Shown: piece after piece, positions 55,365 to 64,000 of the stretch
How positions within the stretch are numbered: the stretch's first letter is position 1
How the letters are laid out: every line of letters begins with the position of its first letter
Source: JAAFJT01 sp043744275
GTDB lineage: Bacteria > Bacteroidota > Bacteroidia > Chitinophagales > Saprospiraceae
Assembly (NCBI GenBank): GCA_043744275.1
Contig: JAYTUY010000173.1
Span: forward strand, 3,719-67,718
Direction of reading: 5' to 3'
Length of the DNA: 64,000 nucleotides
Notes under the pieces: generated by a model
Told to the model about the DNA's origin: nothing
Seen by the model: the letters and a program-made list of their open reading frames with translations, nothing else
Databases searched by the model: none
Position numbers and translations under genes: made by a program

Positions 55365-58172
55365 ATGAAAAACACGTTCCTTACGGCACTCTTCTGTTGC
55401 CTCTTTTCAACCAATTTTCTGTTCGCTCAAACCCTCACGGATGCTATTCCAACAGACCCCTCAGTACGAAAGGGTGTTTTGCCGAATGGCATGACCTATT
55501 TTGTCAAAAAAAATGGTAAACCTGAAAAACGCTGCGAACTTCGCTTGGCTCTCAATGCTGGCTCTATGCTCGAATCCGATGAGCAACAAGGGCTTGCGCA
55601 TTTTGTAGAGCACATGTGTTTCAATGGCACTAAAAATTTCAAAAAATCAGCCCTCGTGGACTTTTTGGAATCGGCAGGCGTCAAATTCGGTGCGCATCTT
55701 AACGCTTACACTTCGTTCGATGAAACAGTGTATATGCTCCAATTACCAACCGACAAAGAAGACCTTTTTCTGAAAGGCTTTCAAGTGCTCGAAGATTGGG
55801 CGCACAATGTCAGCTTCGATGCTGACGAAATCGAGAAAGAGCGCGGTGTCGTCATCTCCGAACGTCGAGGTCGCTTGGGCGCGGGCGAACGGATGCGCCT
55901 GCAATATTGGCCCACCTATTTTGAAGGCAGCCGCTATGCCGACCGCTTGCCGATTGGCACAATTGAAGTCTTGCAAGGTTTCAAACCAGAGACTTTGAAG
56001 AAATTTTATGCGGATTGGTATCGCCCTGAATTAATGGCGGTGTGTGCTGTCGGTGATTTTGATGTGGATAAAGTGGAGGCTTTGATTAAAACACAATTCG
56101 GCTCTATCCCCACCAATCCGAATGGTCCGAAACATCAACTTTTCGATGTGCCCGACCACAAAGGCTTGCGCATAGCGATGGCAACGGATGCAGAAGCCAC
56201 CAACACCATTTTGCAACTCGGCTACAAGCACCCCCTCAGTAAAAGCAGCACTTTGGGCGATGTACGCAAGGGAATGGCAGCGTCTTTATTCAATAGTATG
56301 CTCGGCACTCGTTTTAATGAACTCATTAAAAAAGGTGGAACGCCGTTCTCATTTGCTTTCAGCGGTTACAATAATAATGTCCGCACTAAAAATGAGTTTT
56401 CTTCTTTCAGTGTGGTCACTGAAAAAGGCATCACAGACGGTTTGAAAATGATGCTCACTGAAAACGAACGCGTCAAACGCTACGGTTTCACTGCTGGAGA
56501 ACTTGATCGAGCCAAAAAGCAAATGATGGTCGGTATGGAAAAAGCGGTCAAGGAAAAAGACAAGACCGAATCAGCGAACCACGTACAAAGCATGGTCAGT
56601 TCATTTTTAGAAGGCGAACCTATGATGGATGTGGAGTATGAATTTAATTTTTATAAAAAAAATATAGACGGCATTTCTTTAGAAGAAGTCAATGCTTTGG
56701 GTAAAAAATGGATTTCTGAAAAAGGCGACAACGCCACGCTCATTATCCAAGCTCCTAAAAAAGAAAGCGTGGTATTGCCTACCGAAGAGGCTGTTCGCGC
56801 CATATTTGATGAAGTGGCGGCGGCAACTATCGCCCCACCAAAAGAAGAAGCCGTCATCACTGAATTGATGAAAACATTGCCAACGGCGGGTAAAATTGTA
56901 TCAGAAAAGAACAATGCAGCTTTGGGAATGAAAGAATGGACACTCTCCAACGGAGCAAAAGTCATCATCAAACCTACCACTTTCAAAAACGATGAAGTGA
57001 TGTTTACGGCGTATAGCCCAGGCGGCTACACGATGTATCCTGTAGCGGACGATGATAATGGTGGCTTTGCCTCATTTGGCGTGGCATCGTCGGGTATTGC
57101 TGATATTGATGCCGTGTCGTTGCAACGGTTTATGACGGGTAAAATCGTGCGCGTTTCGCCCTATATCTCAGAACTTTTTGAAGGGATGAACGGCATGTTT
57201 TCGCCTAAAGATGCAATAACCGCTATGCAAATGACTCATCTTTATTTCACCTCTCCGCGCAAAGATGAAAAGATGTTCAAAAATGTGTTGCAACAGCAAA
57301 AAGGCTTTATGGAAAATATGAGCAAAAGCCCTGAGGCAGCGTTCAGAGATTCAGTGACGGTGACCATGTACAACAATCACCCACGACGCCAACCATCGAA
57401 AGCAGAGGATTTAGATAAAATAAACATCGAACGCGCTTACGATATTTATAAAGATCGCTTCGCTGATGCTTCGGATTTTACGTTCTTTTTTGTCGGCAAT
57501 ATAGACGAGGCGACTTTCCGCCCGTTGGTAGAAACGTACATTGCGAGCCTACCAACCAAAGGCAGAAAGGAAACTTTCACTGACCCGAAAATAGAAACGA
57601 CCAATAAAGAAATATCCAAAAATATCAAACGCGGCATCGAACCCAAGAGCCAAGTGCAACTCACTTACGTCGGCGACTATGACTACAACCGTCGCAATAA
57701 TTTTGAGATGAATGCGCTTGTCAAACTCTTGAGTATTAAATTGCGTGAAAAGATTCGGGAAGAAAAAGGCGGCACTTATGGCGTGGCTGTCTCACCCAAC
57801 GTGACGAAATATCCGAAAGGTAAATATCAACTCACTGTCTCTTTTGGTTGCGCCCCTGAAAAAGCGGACGAACTGATGCAAGCCGCCCTCGCGGAAGTTG
57901 AAGACGTTATCAAAACGGGCTGCGACGATAAAAATATGGTGAAGGTGAAAGAGACTTTCCTCCGCGAACGCGAAACGGATTTGAAAGAAAACCGCTTTTG
58001 GATGTCTTATTTGTCGCAATCCTACCAAAACGGCTTGGATGTGATGGATATGCAACTCTATACAGCGTGGGTGAATGCTTTGACGTCAAAAGACTTTAAG
58101 AAGATGGCGAAAAAGTATATCAAAAACGGTAAGCTCGTGAAGTTTATGCTCAAGCCTGATACGAAGGTGTAA
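55365..58172 (+). CDS. M16-family zinc metallopeptidase, exported
   Basis: A 935-residue insulinase/pitrilysin-type protease. Signal peptide (TFLTALFCCLFSTNFLFAQ), then the inverted zinc motif HFVEH (79-83) with the downstream zinc-ligand Glu in EIEKERGVVISERRG. Four M16 lobes follow: two catalytic-half lobes (to about 460) and a second inactive half starting near 510 (KEWTLSNGAKVIIKPTTFKNDE), ending with a lobe around LSIKLREKIREEKGGTYGVAVSP. Located in the periplasm or at the outer membrane, it degrades peptides. It lies between the two ATPase/nuclease cassettes without an evident link. Words at 55457 and 56231 are in frame. Confidence 0.92.
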   Translation: MKNTFLTALFCCLFSTNFLFAQTLTDAIPTDPSVRKGVLPNGMTYFVKKNGKPEKRCELRLALNAGSMLESDEQQGLAHFVEHMCFNGTKNFKKSALVDFLESAGVKFGAHLNAYTSFDETVYMLQLPTDKEDLFLKGFQVLEDWAHNVSFDADEIEKERGVVISERRGRLGAGERMRLQYWPTYFEGSRYADRLPIGTIEVLQGFKPETLKKFYADWYRPELMAVCAVGDFDVDKVEALIKTQFGSIPTNPNGPKHQLFDVPDHKGLRIAMATDAEATNTILQLGYKHPLSKSSTLGDVRKGMAASLFNSMLGTRFNELIKKGGTPFSFAFSGYNNNVRTKNEFSSFSVVTEKGITDGLKMMLTENERVKRYGFTAGELDRAKKQMMVGMEKAVKEKDKTESANHVQSMVSSFLEGEPMMDVEYEFNFYKKNIDGISLEEVNALGKKWISEKGDNATLIIQAPKKESVVLPTEEAVRAIFDEVAAATIAPPKEEAVITELMKTLPTAGKIVSEKNNAALGMKEWTLSNGAKVIIKPTTFKNDEVMFTAYSPGGYTMYPVADDDNGGFASFGVASSGIADIDAVSLQRFMTGKIVRVSPYISELFEGMNGMFSPKDAITAMQMTHLYFTSPRKDEKMFKNVLQQQKGFMENMSKSPEAAFRDSVTVTMYNNHPRRQPSKAEDLDKINIERAYDIYKDRFADASDFTFFFVGNIDEATFRPLVETYIASLPTKGRKETFTDPKIETTNKEISKNIKRGIEPKSQVQLTYVGDYDYNRRNNFEMNALVKLLSIKLREKIREEKGGTYGVAVSPNVTKYPKGKYQLTVSFGCAPEKADELMQAALAEVEDVIKTGCDDKNMVKVKETFLRERETDLKENRFWMSYLSQSYQNGLDVMDMQLYTAWVNALTSKDFKKMAKKYIKNGKLVKFMLKPDTKV

Positions 58173-58175
58173 ATG

Positions 58176-58260
58176 ACACATAGTTTTGTCATTCAGGAGG
58201 AATCTCTTTTTATACATTTTAGAAGAAAAGAGATTCCTCCTGAATGACAAAACTATGTGT
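58176..58260. terminator. Convergent-gene foldback, GTCATTCAG..GGAATCTC family, copy 2
   Basis: Perfect 35-base arms, 58176-58210 and 58226-58260, fill the gap between the convergent M16 and acyltransferase genes. Related to 34839-34912. It can work as a terminator in both directions. Confidence 0.82.
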
Positions 58261-58261
58261 A

Positions 58262-59683
58262 CTAAACAGTTCTATTCCCATCGAATTGCTCCAAATAATC
58301 CGCCACTCGCTTCAGGAAAGTACCACCCAAAGAACCATCCACTACTCGATGGTCATAACTCATGGATAGATACATCATCTGCCGCACTGCTATCACATCA
58401 CCATATTCCGTTTCGATAACCGCCGGTCTTTTTTTAATAACCCCGACAGCCAATATCGCCACTTGCGGTTGATTGATGATAGGCGTACCCATAATATTGC
58501 CGAAGCCACCGACATTCGTGAGGGTGAAAGTGCCGCCTTGTACTTCTTCGGGCTTGAGTTTGTTGTTGCGCGCTCGATTGGCTAAATCATTGACTTGCTT
58601 CGTTAATCCCAACAAATTGAGCATATCCGCTCCTTTTATAACAGGTACAATCAAATTGCCATTGGGCATAGCCGTTGCCATACCGATATTCAAGTCCTTT
58701 TTGACAATAATTTTACTCCCATCCACCGATGAATTGACCAAAGGGAAATCCCTCAGTGTTTTGCACACCGCTTCAATAAATATAGGTGTGAAGGTCATAT
58801 TCTCACCATATTTCTTTTGAAACTCGCCTTTCACTTTGTTGCGCCAATTGACCAAATTCGTCACATCCGCTTCTACAAACGATGTGACGTGCGGGGCAGT
58901 GTGCTTCGACATCACCATATGATCGGCGATGAGCTTCCGCATCCTGTCCATTTCTATGATTTCGACATTGCCAGATGTACTATGGGCAATGGGTAATGGG
59001 TGATGGGTAATGGGTGATGAATTATTGGTAATAGGTAATGGGTGATGGGTAATAGGTGAAGTTGTTCTATTTTGAACAAAATTTAAAATATCGGATTTGG
59101 TGACGCGCCCGCTTTGTCCACTGCCTTCTATTTTATCTAATTCTACAACGCTCACATTTTCCTCTTTCGCAATGGTGCGCACAAGAGGTGAGTAGAAACG
59201 ATTGGGGATTTCGGATTTCGGATTTGTGATTTCGGATTTCGGACTTGGGGTTTCGTTCGATTTCAGAGTTGGGGTTTCGGATTTCGGAGACACAATATCA
59301 GCATTTGTACGAGCATTGCCGACATCCGATGTTGTTTCAGATTTAACGCTGGTACTGCCGACATCCGACTTCCGACTTCCGACTTCCGATGTTGTTTCAG
59401 ACTCAACGCTGGCACTACCGACATCCGACATCTCAACTCCGAAATCCGAGCTGATAACGGCAATCACTTGACCGATAGGCACGACGGCATTTTCTTCAAA
59501 AAGAATTTTAGTAATAATGCCCGATGCAGGAGAAGGCACCTCAGAATCCACTTTATCAGTGGCGATTTCGAGGATGGTTTCTTCTTCGTCCACATGGTCG
59601 CCAACTTTCTTTTTCCAAGAAAGAATGGTCGCTTCGGTAATGCTTTCGCCCAATTTGGGCATAATAAGTTCTACTTGAGCCAT
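58262..59683 (-). CDS. Dihydrolipoamide acyltransferase (E2) of a 2-oxo acid dehydrogenase complex
   Basis: A 473-residue E2 core protein. It carries the lipoyl domain (residues 1-77, with Lys44 in EIATDKVDSE), a peripheral-subunit-binding domain (SPLVRTIAKEENVSVVELDKIEGSGQSGRVTKSDIL, about 160-200), and the catalytic trimer domain (about 240-473) with MSYDHRVVDG. It transfers acyl groups to CoA. The partner (pyruvate, 2-oxoglutarate or branched-chain) cannot be fixed, as E1 and E3 genes are not adjacent. The linkers are unusual: 85-155 is made of SDVGS/KSE units, and 205-235 of PITHHPLPIT units, both encoded by the simple repeats that otherwise fill intergenic DNA. Only a degenerate form of the dispersed word is present (58750). 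Confidence 0.93.
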   Translation of the reverse strand: MAQVELIMPKLGESITEATILSWKKKVGDHVDEEETILEIATDKVDSEVPSPASGIITKILFEENAVVPIGQVIAVISSDFGVEMSDVGSASVESETTSEVGSRKSDVGSTSVKSETTSDVGNARTNADIVSPKSETPTLKSNETPSPKSEITNPKSEIPNRFYSPLVRTIAKEENVSVVELDKIEGSGQSGRVTKSDILNFVQNRTTSPITHHPLPITNNSSPITHHPLPIAHSTSGNVEIIEMDRMRKLIADHMVMSKHTAPHVTSFVEADVTNLVNWRNKVKGEFQKKYGENMTFTPIFIEAVCKTLRDFPLVNSSVDGSKIIVKKDLNIGMATAMPNGNLIVPVIKGADMLNLLGLTKQVNDLANRARNNKLKPEEVQGGTFTLTNVGGFGNIMGTPIINQPQVAILAVGVIKKRPAVIETEYGDVIAVRQMMYLSMSYDHRVVDGSLGGTFLKRVADYLEQFDGNRTV

Positions 59684-59739
59684 TTTGTGAATTTAAAAAA
59701 CTGAATTTAAATTTTGGTTTGTATTTGGTTGATAATCAA

Positions 59740-60327
59740 TCAATTATCATCTTTTACATTTAAAAAAGCAGCTATCTCGTTATTTTCTAAGTTCATAACA
59801 GATACCTGTTTTGTTAGCCATGCAAGCCTTGTTTTCAGCCGTTGCACAATCGTTCCATTTCGAGCATCCCTTCTACGATTGAAGACATCAGGTCTTGTAG
59901 ATAATTTATCCTTTTCGACCCAAACAACTACATGAATAGCCTTTTTATCATTTTGAATTAAAGATAAATACTTATTCCAAGTGTCTTTTTTATGCGTTGA
60001 ATGTCTTGCACTATTTAAAATGCCAGCCAATGTATCCCTTACTTTTTGAGCGATTTCAATCGTAAGCGAATTGTGATTTTCTCTTTCCAAACGCTCCTTC
60101 GTTTCATCGTTTTCAGGGTCATTATTATCTCTATCTTTTTTTCTAAAATTTTTAATTTCAAAAAAAAATAATTTATCATTTTCCAAAATACCTATAAAGT
60201 CAACGGCTTTTGTTTCAGGAACTACATCGTTTATTTTTTTATAATCTACCTCTTTATCATATTTCATCAAATCAGACCAATAGTCCGTAAATTCAAATAG
60301 TAGTTTACTCTCAGAAAATTGTATCAT
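59740..60327 (-). CDS. PD-(D/E)XK-like partner of cassette B
   Basis: A 195-residue paralog of the 54722 protein. AVDFIGILENDKLFFFEIKNFR carries Asp43, Glu57 and Lys59. The block IAQKVRDTLAGILNSARH, the strand IHVVVWVEKDKL and the basic C-terminal helix are shared with cassette A, while the loops differ. This conservation of the predicted catalytic residues between diverged copies supports the nuclease call. It starts 6 bases after the ATPase gene, so it is translationally close. Soluble. Confidence 0.75.
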   Translation of the reverse strand: MIQFSESKLLFEFTDYWSDLMKYDKEVDYKKINDVVPETKAVDFIGILENDKLFFFEIKNFRKKDRDNNDPENDETKERLERENHNSLTIEIAQKVRDTLAGILNSARHSTHKKDTWNKYLSLIQNDKKAIHVVVWVEKDKLSTRPDVFNRRRDARNGTIVQRLKTRLAWLTKQVSVMNLENNEIAAFLNVKDDN

Positions 60328-60333
60328 AAATAT

Positions 60334-61428
60334 TTATTTTTTTAGGGTATCGCTAAACAATTGCCCCTCCATATCATACAGAGCAGCATATTCATCCAAT
60401 AAAGTATTATTTTGAATCTCCGCTAAAGATTCGCCTGATTCTACTTGACTTGCATTGTTTTCTTTATAAAAAGCAAAAAATTTCATAGGCGGAGCATCCG
60501 TCACTTCCCTATAATCTGCTTTTGTTGATAAATAATGAGCCAAAAGATAGTCATGAGTGGCTACAAATATTTGAACACCCGCTTTCGATAAAGCCATTAA
60601 GAAGTTGGCAAATAGGCGTATGTATTTCGGATTTAAATTGACCTCAGGTTCATCAATAAACAAGATGGTATCTTTACTAATATTACCGTTAAGAACAAGA
60701 CGCATTATCTGCGCTAATTTCTTGATTCCTTCTGCCGCTAATGATGCGTCTATCTCAAGATTCTCTTTGTTAAAAATAATTGAGAATTTCCCATCTCTAT
60801 CTTCAATATCAATATCTAATTCAGTTTTTATTTCAGAGATAAGTTTTTCAGCTTTTAATAAATAATCTCCTTTTAATTTATTACCACTTAATGCGACAGC
60901 CAAATCAAAATAAATTTTATCGTACCCTAATTCTTTCTTTAAATAAATATCAATAAAGCCTTTATAAATTGACAGAATTTCATTGCTCGGAATATACAAT
61001 GGTTTTAAATCTAATGGAAAATGCAAATTATCTGAACCTCCATATTCGTTAGTATATCTACTATCTGTTTTTTTAGTTGATTTCAAGGAAATAGCTTTCT
61101 GACTATCAAAGACAGAAGTAATTTTGTAAAAGCTTTTACCTTTCTTTGCTAAATTTACATTATGTCCAAAATTTTGAAAAAAATTATCGATTATTCCATA
61201 CCAATCAGCCTTTTTATTAATTTTTTCATCTGGCATCTTCATAATTGCCTCTGCGATTGGATTATGCATAAATAAATTATACAGTATCTTCAACACATGC
61301 GTTTTCCCTGTCCCATTCTCTCCGATGAACAAATTAATACCAGTTGAAAAGTCCAAATGGACGTTTTCAAAACAAGTGAAATTTTCAATTGTAACGCTTT
61401 GTATTTTGCCTTTTTCTTTTTCTTTCAT
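60334..61428 (-). CDS. AAA/ABC-type ATPase of cassette B
   Basis: A 364-residue paralog of the 53654 ATPase with the same layout: VTIENFTCFENVHLDF, Walker A GENGTGKT (36-43), signature-like AEGIKKLAQIMRLV, Walker B ILFIDEPEVNLNP, switch ATHDYLLAH and the tail GESLAEIQNNTLLDEYAALYDMEGQLF. Identity with cassette A is clear but moderate, so the duplication is old or the two were gained separately. The middle region (SYYKITSVFDSQKAISLKSTKKTD equivalent) is the most diverged and may sense different signals. It is upstream of its PD-(D/E)XK partner. A dispersed word (61450) lies just before the start. Confidence 0.82.
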   Translation of the reverse strand: MKEKEKGKIQSVTIENFTCFENVHLDFSTGINLFIGENGTGKTHVLKILYNLFMHNPIAEAIMKMPDEKINKKADWYGIIDNFFQNFGHNVNLAKKGKSFYKITSVFDSQKAISLKSTKKTDSRYTNEYGGSDNLHFPLDLKPLYIPSNEILSIYKGFIDIYLKKELGYDKIYFDLAVALSGNKLKGDYLLKAEKLISEIKTELDIDIEDRDGKFSIIFNKENLEIDASLAAEGIKKLAQIMRLVLNGNISKDTILFIDEPEVNLNPKYIRLFANFLMALSKAGVQIFVATHDYLLAHYLSTKADYREVTDAPPMKFFAFYKENNASQVESGESLAEIQNNTLLDEYAALYDMEGQLFSDTLKK

Positions 61429-61529
61429 GTTGTTGAAAGTGTCAATACACCCCCTCAGTATTTTAATGAATTTACCTCAAAATTATCAATGGTAAAATTA
61501 GCTTTTACCTTTTAAAAATTTTGGCAAAG

Positions 61530-62780
61530 TTACACTTTTTCTTTTTGCAATAAAAACTTTCTGATAAGGTTTAAGCCGCTGTTTGCAGCATATTCAATGT
61601 TTTTGAGGCGTCCTCTATCTATCCCCAATTTGGCTGTTATCACCCGTTCTTTATTGCCAACAGCGAGCCATACCGTGCCCACAGGTTTTTCAGGCGTGCC
61701 ACCGCCCGGACCCGCCACACCTGAAACCGCCACCGCAATATCAACACCCATGCGTTCGACTGCACCCAGCACCATTTCACGGACGCAATTCTCACTCACT
61801 GCCCCCTCAGTATTCAGCACATTTGAAGAGACTCCAAGCAATTTTTCCTTCAAATCGTAGGAATAAGCAATAATACTGCCTTCAAAATACTCCGAACTGC
61901 CTGCTACGCTCGTGAGCAAATGCGCCAAATAACCACCCGTGCAACTCTCCGCCGAGCCAATCCGCAAGCCGCGTTCACGCAGCATTTGTCCAATCACTTT
62001 GGGCATCGTATCATCGTCATATCCTGCTACGGCATATTCAACAATGCTTTCCATTTCAGCTTTCAAGGTATCCAATTGTGTATTCAAAAATGCCTCATCT
62101 TCGCCCCTTGCCGTCAATCGCAGCCGCACTGTGCCGAGCGATGGCAAGTAGGCTAATTTCACATTTTTAGGCAATTTATCTTCAAAAGCACTCAATTTCT
62201 CTGCTAACATCGTCTCGCCTTCGCCCGCTGTCAAGACCGTCCGATGGACGATGGGCGACATCGGAAACGATTCTCGAAGGCGTGGCAATACCCTATCCGT
62301 CATCAAATGCTGCATTTCATACGGCACGCCAGGCATCGAAACGAGCACTTTTTTACCGTGCTGAAACCACATGCCAGGGGCTAATCCTTTATCATTGTTC
62401 AAAATCGTCGCGTCCGAGGGCATGTAGCAACTGTTTTTATTCATGTCGCTCACTTCTCTATTTATTTTTTTAAAGAAAAACGACATGCGGTCGAACGTGG
62501 GTTGATGCCAAACCATCTGCATGCCGAAATAATCAGCTATGGCTTTTTTAGTAATATCGTCTTTCGTAGCACCGAGTCCACCCGTCATGAGCACGAGGTC
62601 AGCTTGGTGAAGAGCGTAATCTATGGTGTTGACGATTTCGGAATGGACATCTCCAACGCTCGTTTTGCCGATGATTTGGATGCCTTGCAGGTTCAGTTGT
62701 TGTGCCATCCAAGCGGAATTGGTGTCGGTGATTTGTCCAATCAATATTTCGTCGCCGACGGTTAGAATGTAAGCAGTCAT
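61530..62780 (-). CDS. cinA: CinA-family nicotinamide-nucleotide amidohydrolase
   Basis: A 416-residue CinA-like protein. The N-terminal MoCF-like domain (GDEILIGQITDTNSAWMAQQLN, MTGGLGATKDDITKKA) acts as an ADP-ribose/NAD-related pyrophosphatase in this family. The C-terminal domain (IGSAESCTGGYLAHLLTSVAGSS, AYSYDLKEKLLGV, VSGVAGPGGGTPEKPVGTVWLAV) is the nicotinamide-mononucleotide deamidase. It recycles NMN in pyridine-nucleotide salvage. The family name comes from competence-induced genes in streptococci; that does not prove competence here. A dispersed word (61802) codes NTEGAVSE. Length is normal. Confidence 0.95.
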   Translation of the reverse strand: MTAYILTVGDEILIGQITDTNSAWMAQQLNLQGIQIIGKTSVGDVHSEIVNTIDYALHQADLVLMTGGLGATKDDITKKAIADYFGMQMVWHQPTFDRMSFFFKKINREVSDMNKNSCYMPSDATILNNDKGLAPGMWFQHGKKVLVSMPGVPYEMQHLMTDRVLPRLRESFPMSPIVHRTVLTAGEGETMLAEKLSAFEDKLPKNVKLAYLPSLGTVRLRLTARGEDEAFLNTQLDTLKAEMESIVEYAVAGYDDDTMPKVIGQMLRERGLRIGSAESCTGGYLAHLLTSVAGSSEYFEGSIIAYSYDLKEKLLGVSSNVLNTEGAVSENCVREMVLGAVERMGVDIAVAVSGVAGPGGGTPEKPVGTVWLAVGNKERVITAKLGIDRGRLKNIEYAANSGLNLIRKFLLQKEKV

Positions 62781-62860
62781 ATATAAGGTGTAAAGTTTTT
62801 TTAATTGTTAATTTTAAGAAGCGACAAGGTAAAGCGATTTAACTGCTTTGGCTTAGGTTT

Positions 62861-62908
62861 AGTAAACGGAAATTATTTTTTTAGAAAAAAAATAATTTTC
62901 CGTTTACT
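62861..62908. repeat. AT-rich hairpin upstream of cinA
   Basis: AGTAAACGGAAATTATT pairs with its complement at 62886-62908 with one bulged base around an A/T-rich loop. The gap 62781-63180 otherwise holds this hairpin, a word at 62936, the inverted repeat at 62977 and a promoter. Confidence 0.7.
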
Positions 62909-62976
62909 CTATACCTACGCCTAAATTGCCCATTTACTGAGGGGATCTATCATTAGTCTTGTTGCGATGTTGCGTA

Positions 62977-63083
62977 ATGGGAACGCGGATAACACGGATT
63001 AAGCTGATCCACGCTGATTTTTTAAATGTATCAAAGAAAAAATCTGTGAAAATTCGCTTAATCCGTGTTATCCGCGTTCCCAT
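62977..63083. repeat. 28-base-arm inverted repeat (GCGGATAACACGGATTAAGC)
   Basis: Arms 62977-63004 and 63056-63083 are perfect reverse complements, with a GATTTTT/AAAAATC stem inside. It resembles a REP-type intergenic repeat common in Bacteroidota. Confidence 0.85.
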
Positions 63084-63124
63084 CTATTTCGTATCAATCT
63101 TATTTAATCAAACTTTCAATTATT

Positions 63125-63156
63125 ATTGAAAGTTCAGAAAATAAGTTATAACTTTG
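63125..63156 (+). promoter_or_regulatory. Promoter ATTG-N20-TAACTTTG
   Basis: A -33-like ATTG at 63125-63128 and a perfect -7 box TAACTTTG at 63149-63156 precede the gene at 63181 by 24 bases. Confidence 0.65.
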
Positions 63157-63180
63157 TAATGAAACTTAAAAATTAGACAA

Positions 63181-64000
63181 ATGGAAAATTCAAATGACAA
63201 TTTGCACGACAATTTAGACGATTTCAGAGAAGCCTTGATAGAGCCGAAACCTGAAATGATGAATTCAAAAAGAGGTTGGAATGCTTTCGGCATCACCCTT
63301 TTACTCATCCTTGTTTTCTTAATTTTCTCTATTCTCAATTATGGTTTATACGGCTACACCCTTTTCCTTTCCATTCCTTTCACGATAGCCTTCATCATGA
63401 GCTTTCGAGAAGCACCTAATTCTAAAGGCAAAGCCTTACTCGCTTGGGGCAAAGCCATTGGCATTATTACGGTTTTGAGTCTGTTGCTTTTGGCAGCAGG
63501 AGCCGAAGGCGTGATTTGTATTTTGATGGCAGTGGGCTTAATTATTTTACCCACATTTGCAGGTTGTCTATTGGGCTTTGCTATGAGTAAGGCTTTTCAG
63601 AAAAACAAATTTTCCATATTGTTGATGGTCTTTTTAATTAACCCTGGCACCCTCACATATGATGTGAATGACACGGCTAAAATAGAATCGATCGCTCAAA
63701 CGTCCATTCAAATTAATGCACCCCCCTCAGTCGTTTGGCAAAATTTAACACAAAAAGTGTCATTTAATAAAAGCCGAAATTTCTTTTTAAAATCGGGTGT
63801 GAGTTATCCGTTGGATATGGAAATTATACAAAAAGACTCATTGAATTATCTTTCATGTCAGACAAATAATGGCTTGACTTTATTCAAAATTGATTCATTA
63901 ATCTCTCCTCGAAAACTACAATTCAGTGCTACTCAGGAGATACTCCCTATGCGTGAATTGACGCTCTATCATGATTTGGATGCAGCGCATTTGCATGGCT
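63181..64000 (+). CDS. Membrane protein with a possible SRPBCC-like domain, cut by the right edge
   Basis: The visible 273 residues start MENSNDNLHDNLDDFREAL (acidic cytoplasmic tail), then have four hydrophobic spans (about 36-56, 58-72, 92-112 and 114-150). After them comes a soluble region (IESIAQTSIQINAPPSVVWQNLTQKVSFN...) that looks like the first strand-helix of a START/SRPBCC domain, where APPSVVWQ is the usual 'apsevVW' segment. No function can be assigned. The gene continues past 64000. It has a good promoter. A dispersed word (63722) codes the PPSVVW stretch. Confidence 0.72.
   Translation, partial: MENSNDNLHDNLDDFREALIEPKPEMMNSKRGWNAFGITLLLILVFLIFSILNYGLYGYTLFLSIPFTIAFIMSFREAPNSKGKALLAWGKAIGIITVLSLLLLAAGAEGVICILMAVGLIILPTFAGCLLGFAMSKAFQKNKFSILLMVFLINPGTLTYDVNDTAKIESIAQTSIQINAPPSVVWQNLTQKVSFNKSRNFFLKSGVSYPLDMEIIQKDSLNYLSCQTNNGLTLFKIDSLISPRKLQFSATQEILPMRELTLYHDLDAAHLHG

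Overview
The window looks like part of a low-GC Bacteroidota chromosome, most likely from the Saprospiria/Chitinophagia side. Evidence: a type IX secretion type B (gliding-motility-associated) C-terminal domain and a type A sorting tail, SprB-type repeats, a 7TMR-DISM histidine kinase, several TAnnTTTG promoter boxes, and weak or absent Shine-Dalgarno sites. No rRNA, tRNA, transposase or CRISPR array was found.

Layout: 1-3494 holds a GT4 glycosyltransferase (cut by the left edge), a ParE/RelE toxin-antitoxin pair and an ABC exporter, all on the minus strand. 3983-12361 is a 2792-residue secreted protein with about 22 repeats. 12637-16125 is a small accessory zone: a hairpin array, an ORF6N gene, toxin-antitoxin remnants and a Uma2-type nuclease, with the later genes separated by a repeated terminator/motif/promoter module. 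16137-20181 is valS, whose 3' end is joined in frame to an AlbA_2/Schlafen-type gene and flanked by a 72-bp direct repeat. 20274-25376 holds a methyltransferase/nuclease pair and two conserved unknown genes. 25464-29147 encodes two paralogous histidine kinases. 29493-34798 has pgi, recX, an EAD-CHAT protein, a histidine phosphatase and lysA. 34984-44107 encodes a T9SS cargo protein and a 2689-residue adhesin-like protein. 45431-51625 is a tripartite RND efflux locus. 52474-62780 has a peptidase M16, an E2 acyltransferase and cinA, plus two diverged copies of a two-gene AAA ATPase + PD-(D/E)XK cassette. A membrane protein runs off the right edge.

The most striking signal is a short word, ACTGAGGGG (extended ATACTGAGGGGGT). 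I counted 54 exact copies on both strands, in genes (all reading frames used) and next to terminators. Chance would give less than one. Density and placement resemble DNA-uptake sequences, but a Chi-like or other chromosome-wide role is possible. Other unusual items are the ValS-AlbA_2 fusion, the twin ATPase/nuclease cassettes, and a set of covarying hairpins upstream of ORF6N with a related palindrome inside that gene.

All coordinates and counts were read by eye. Family calls rest on motif recognition, not on database searches.
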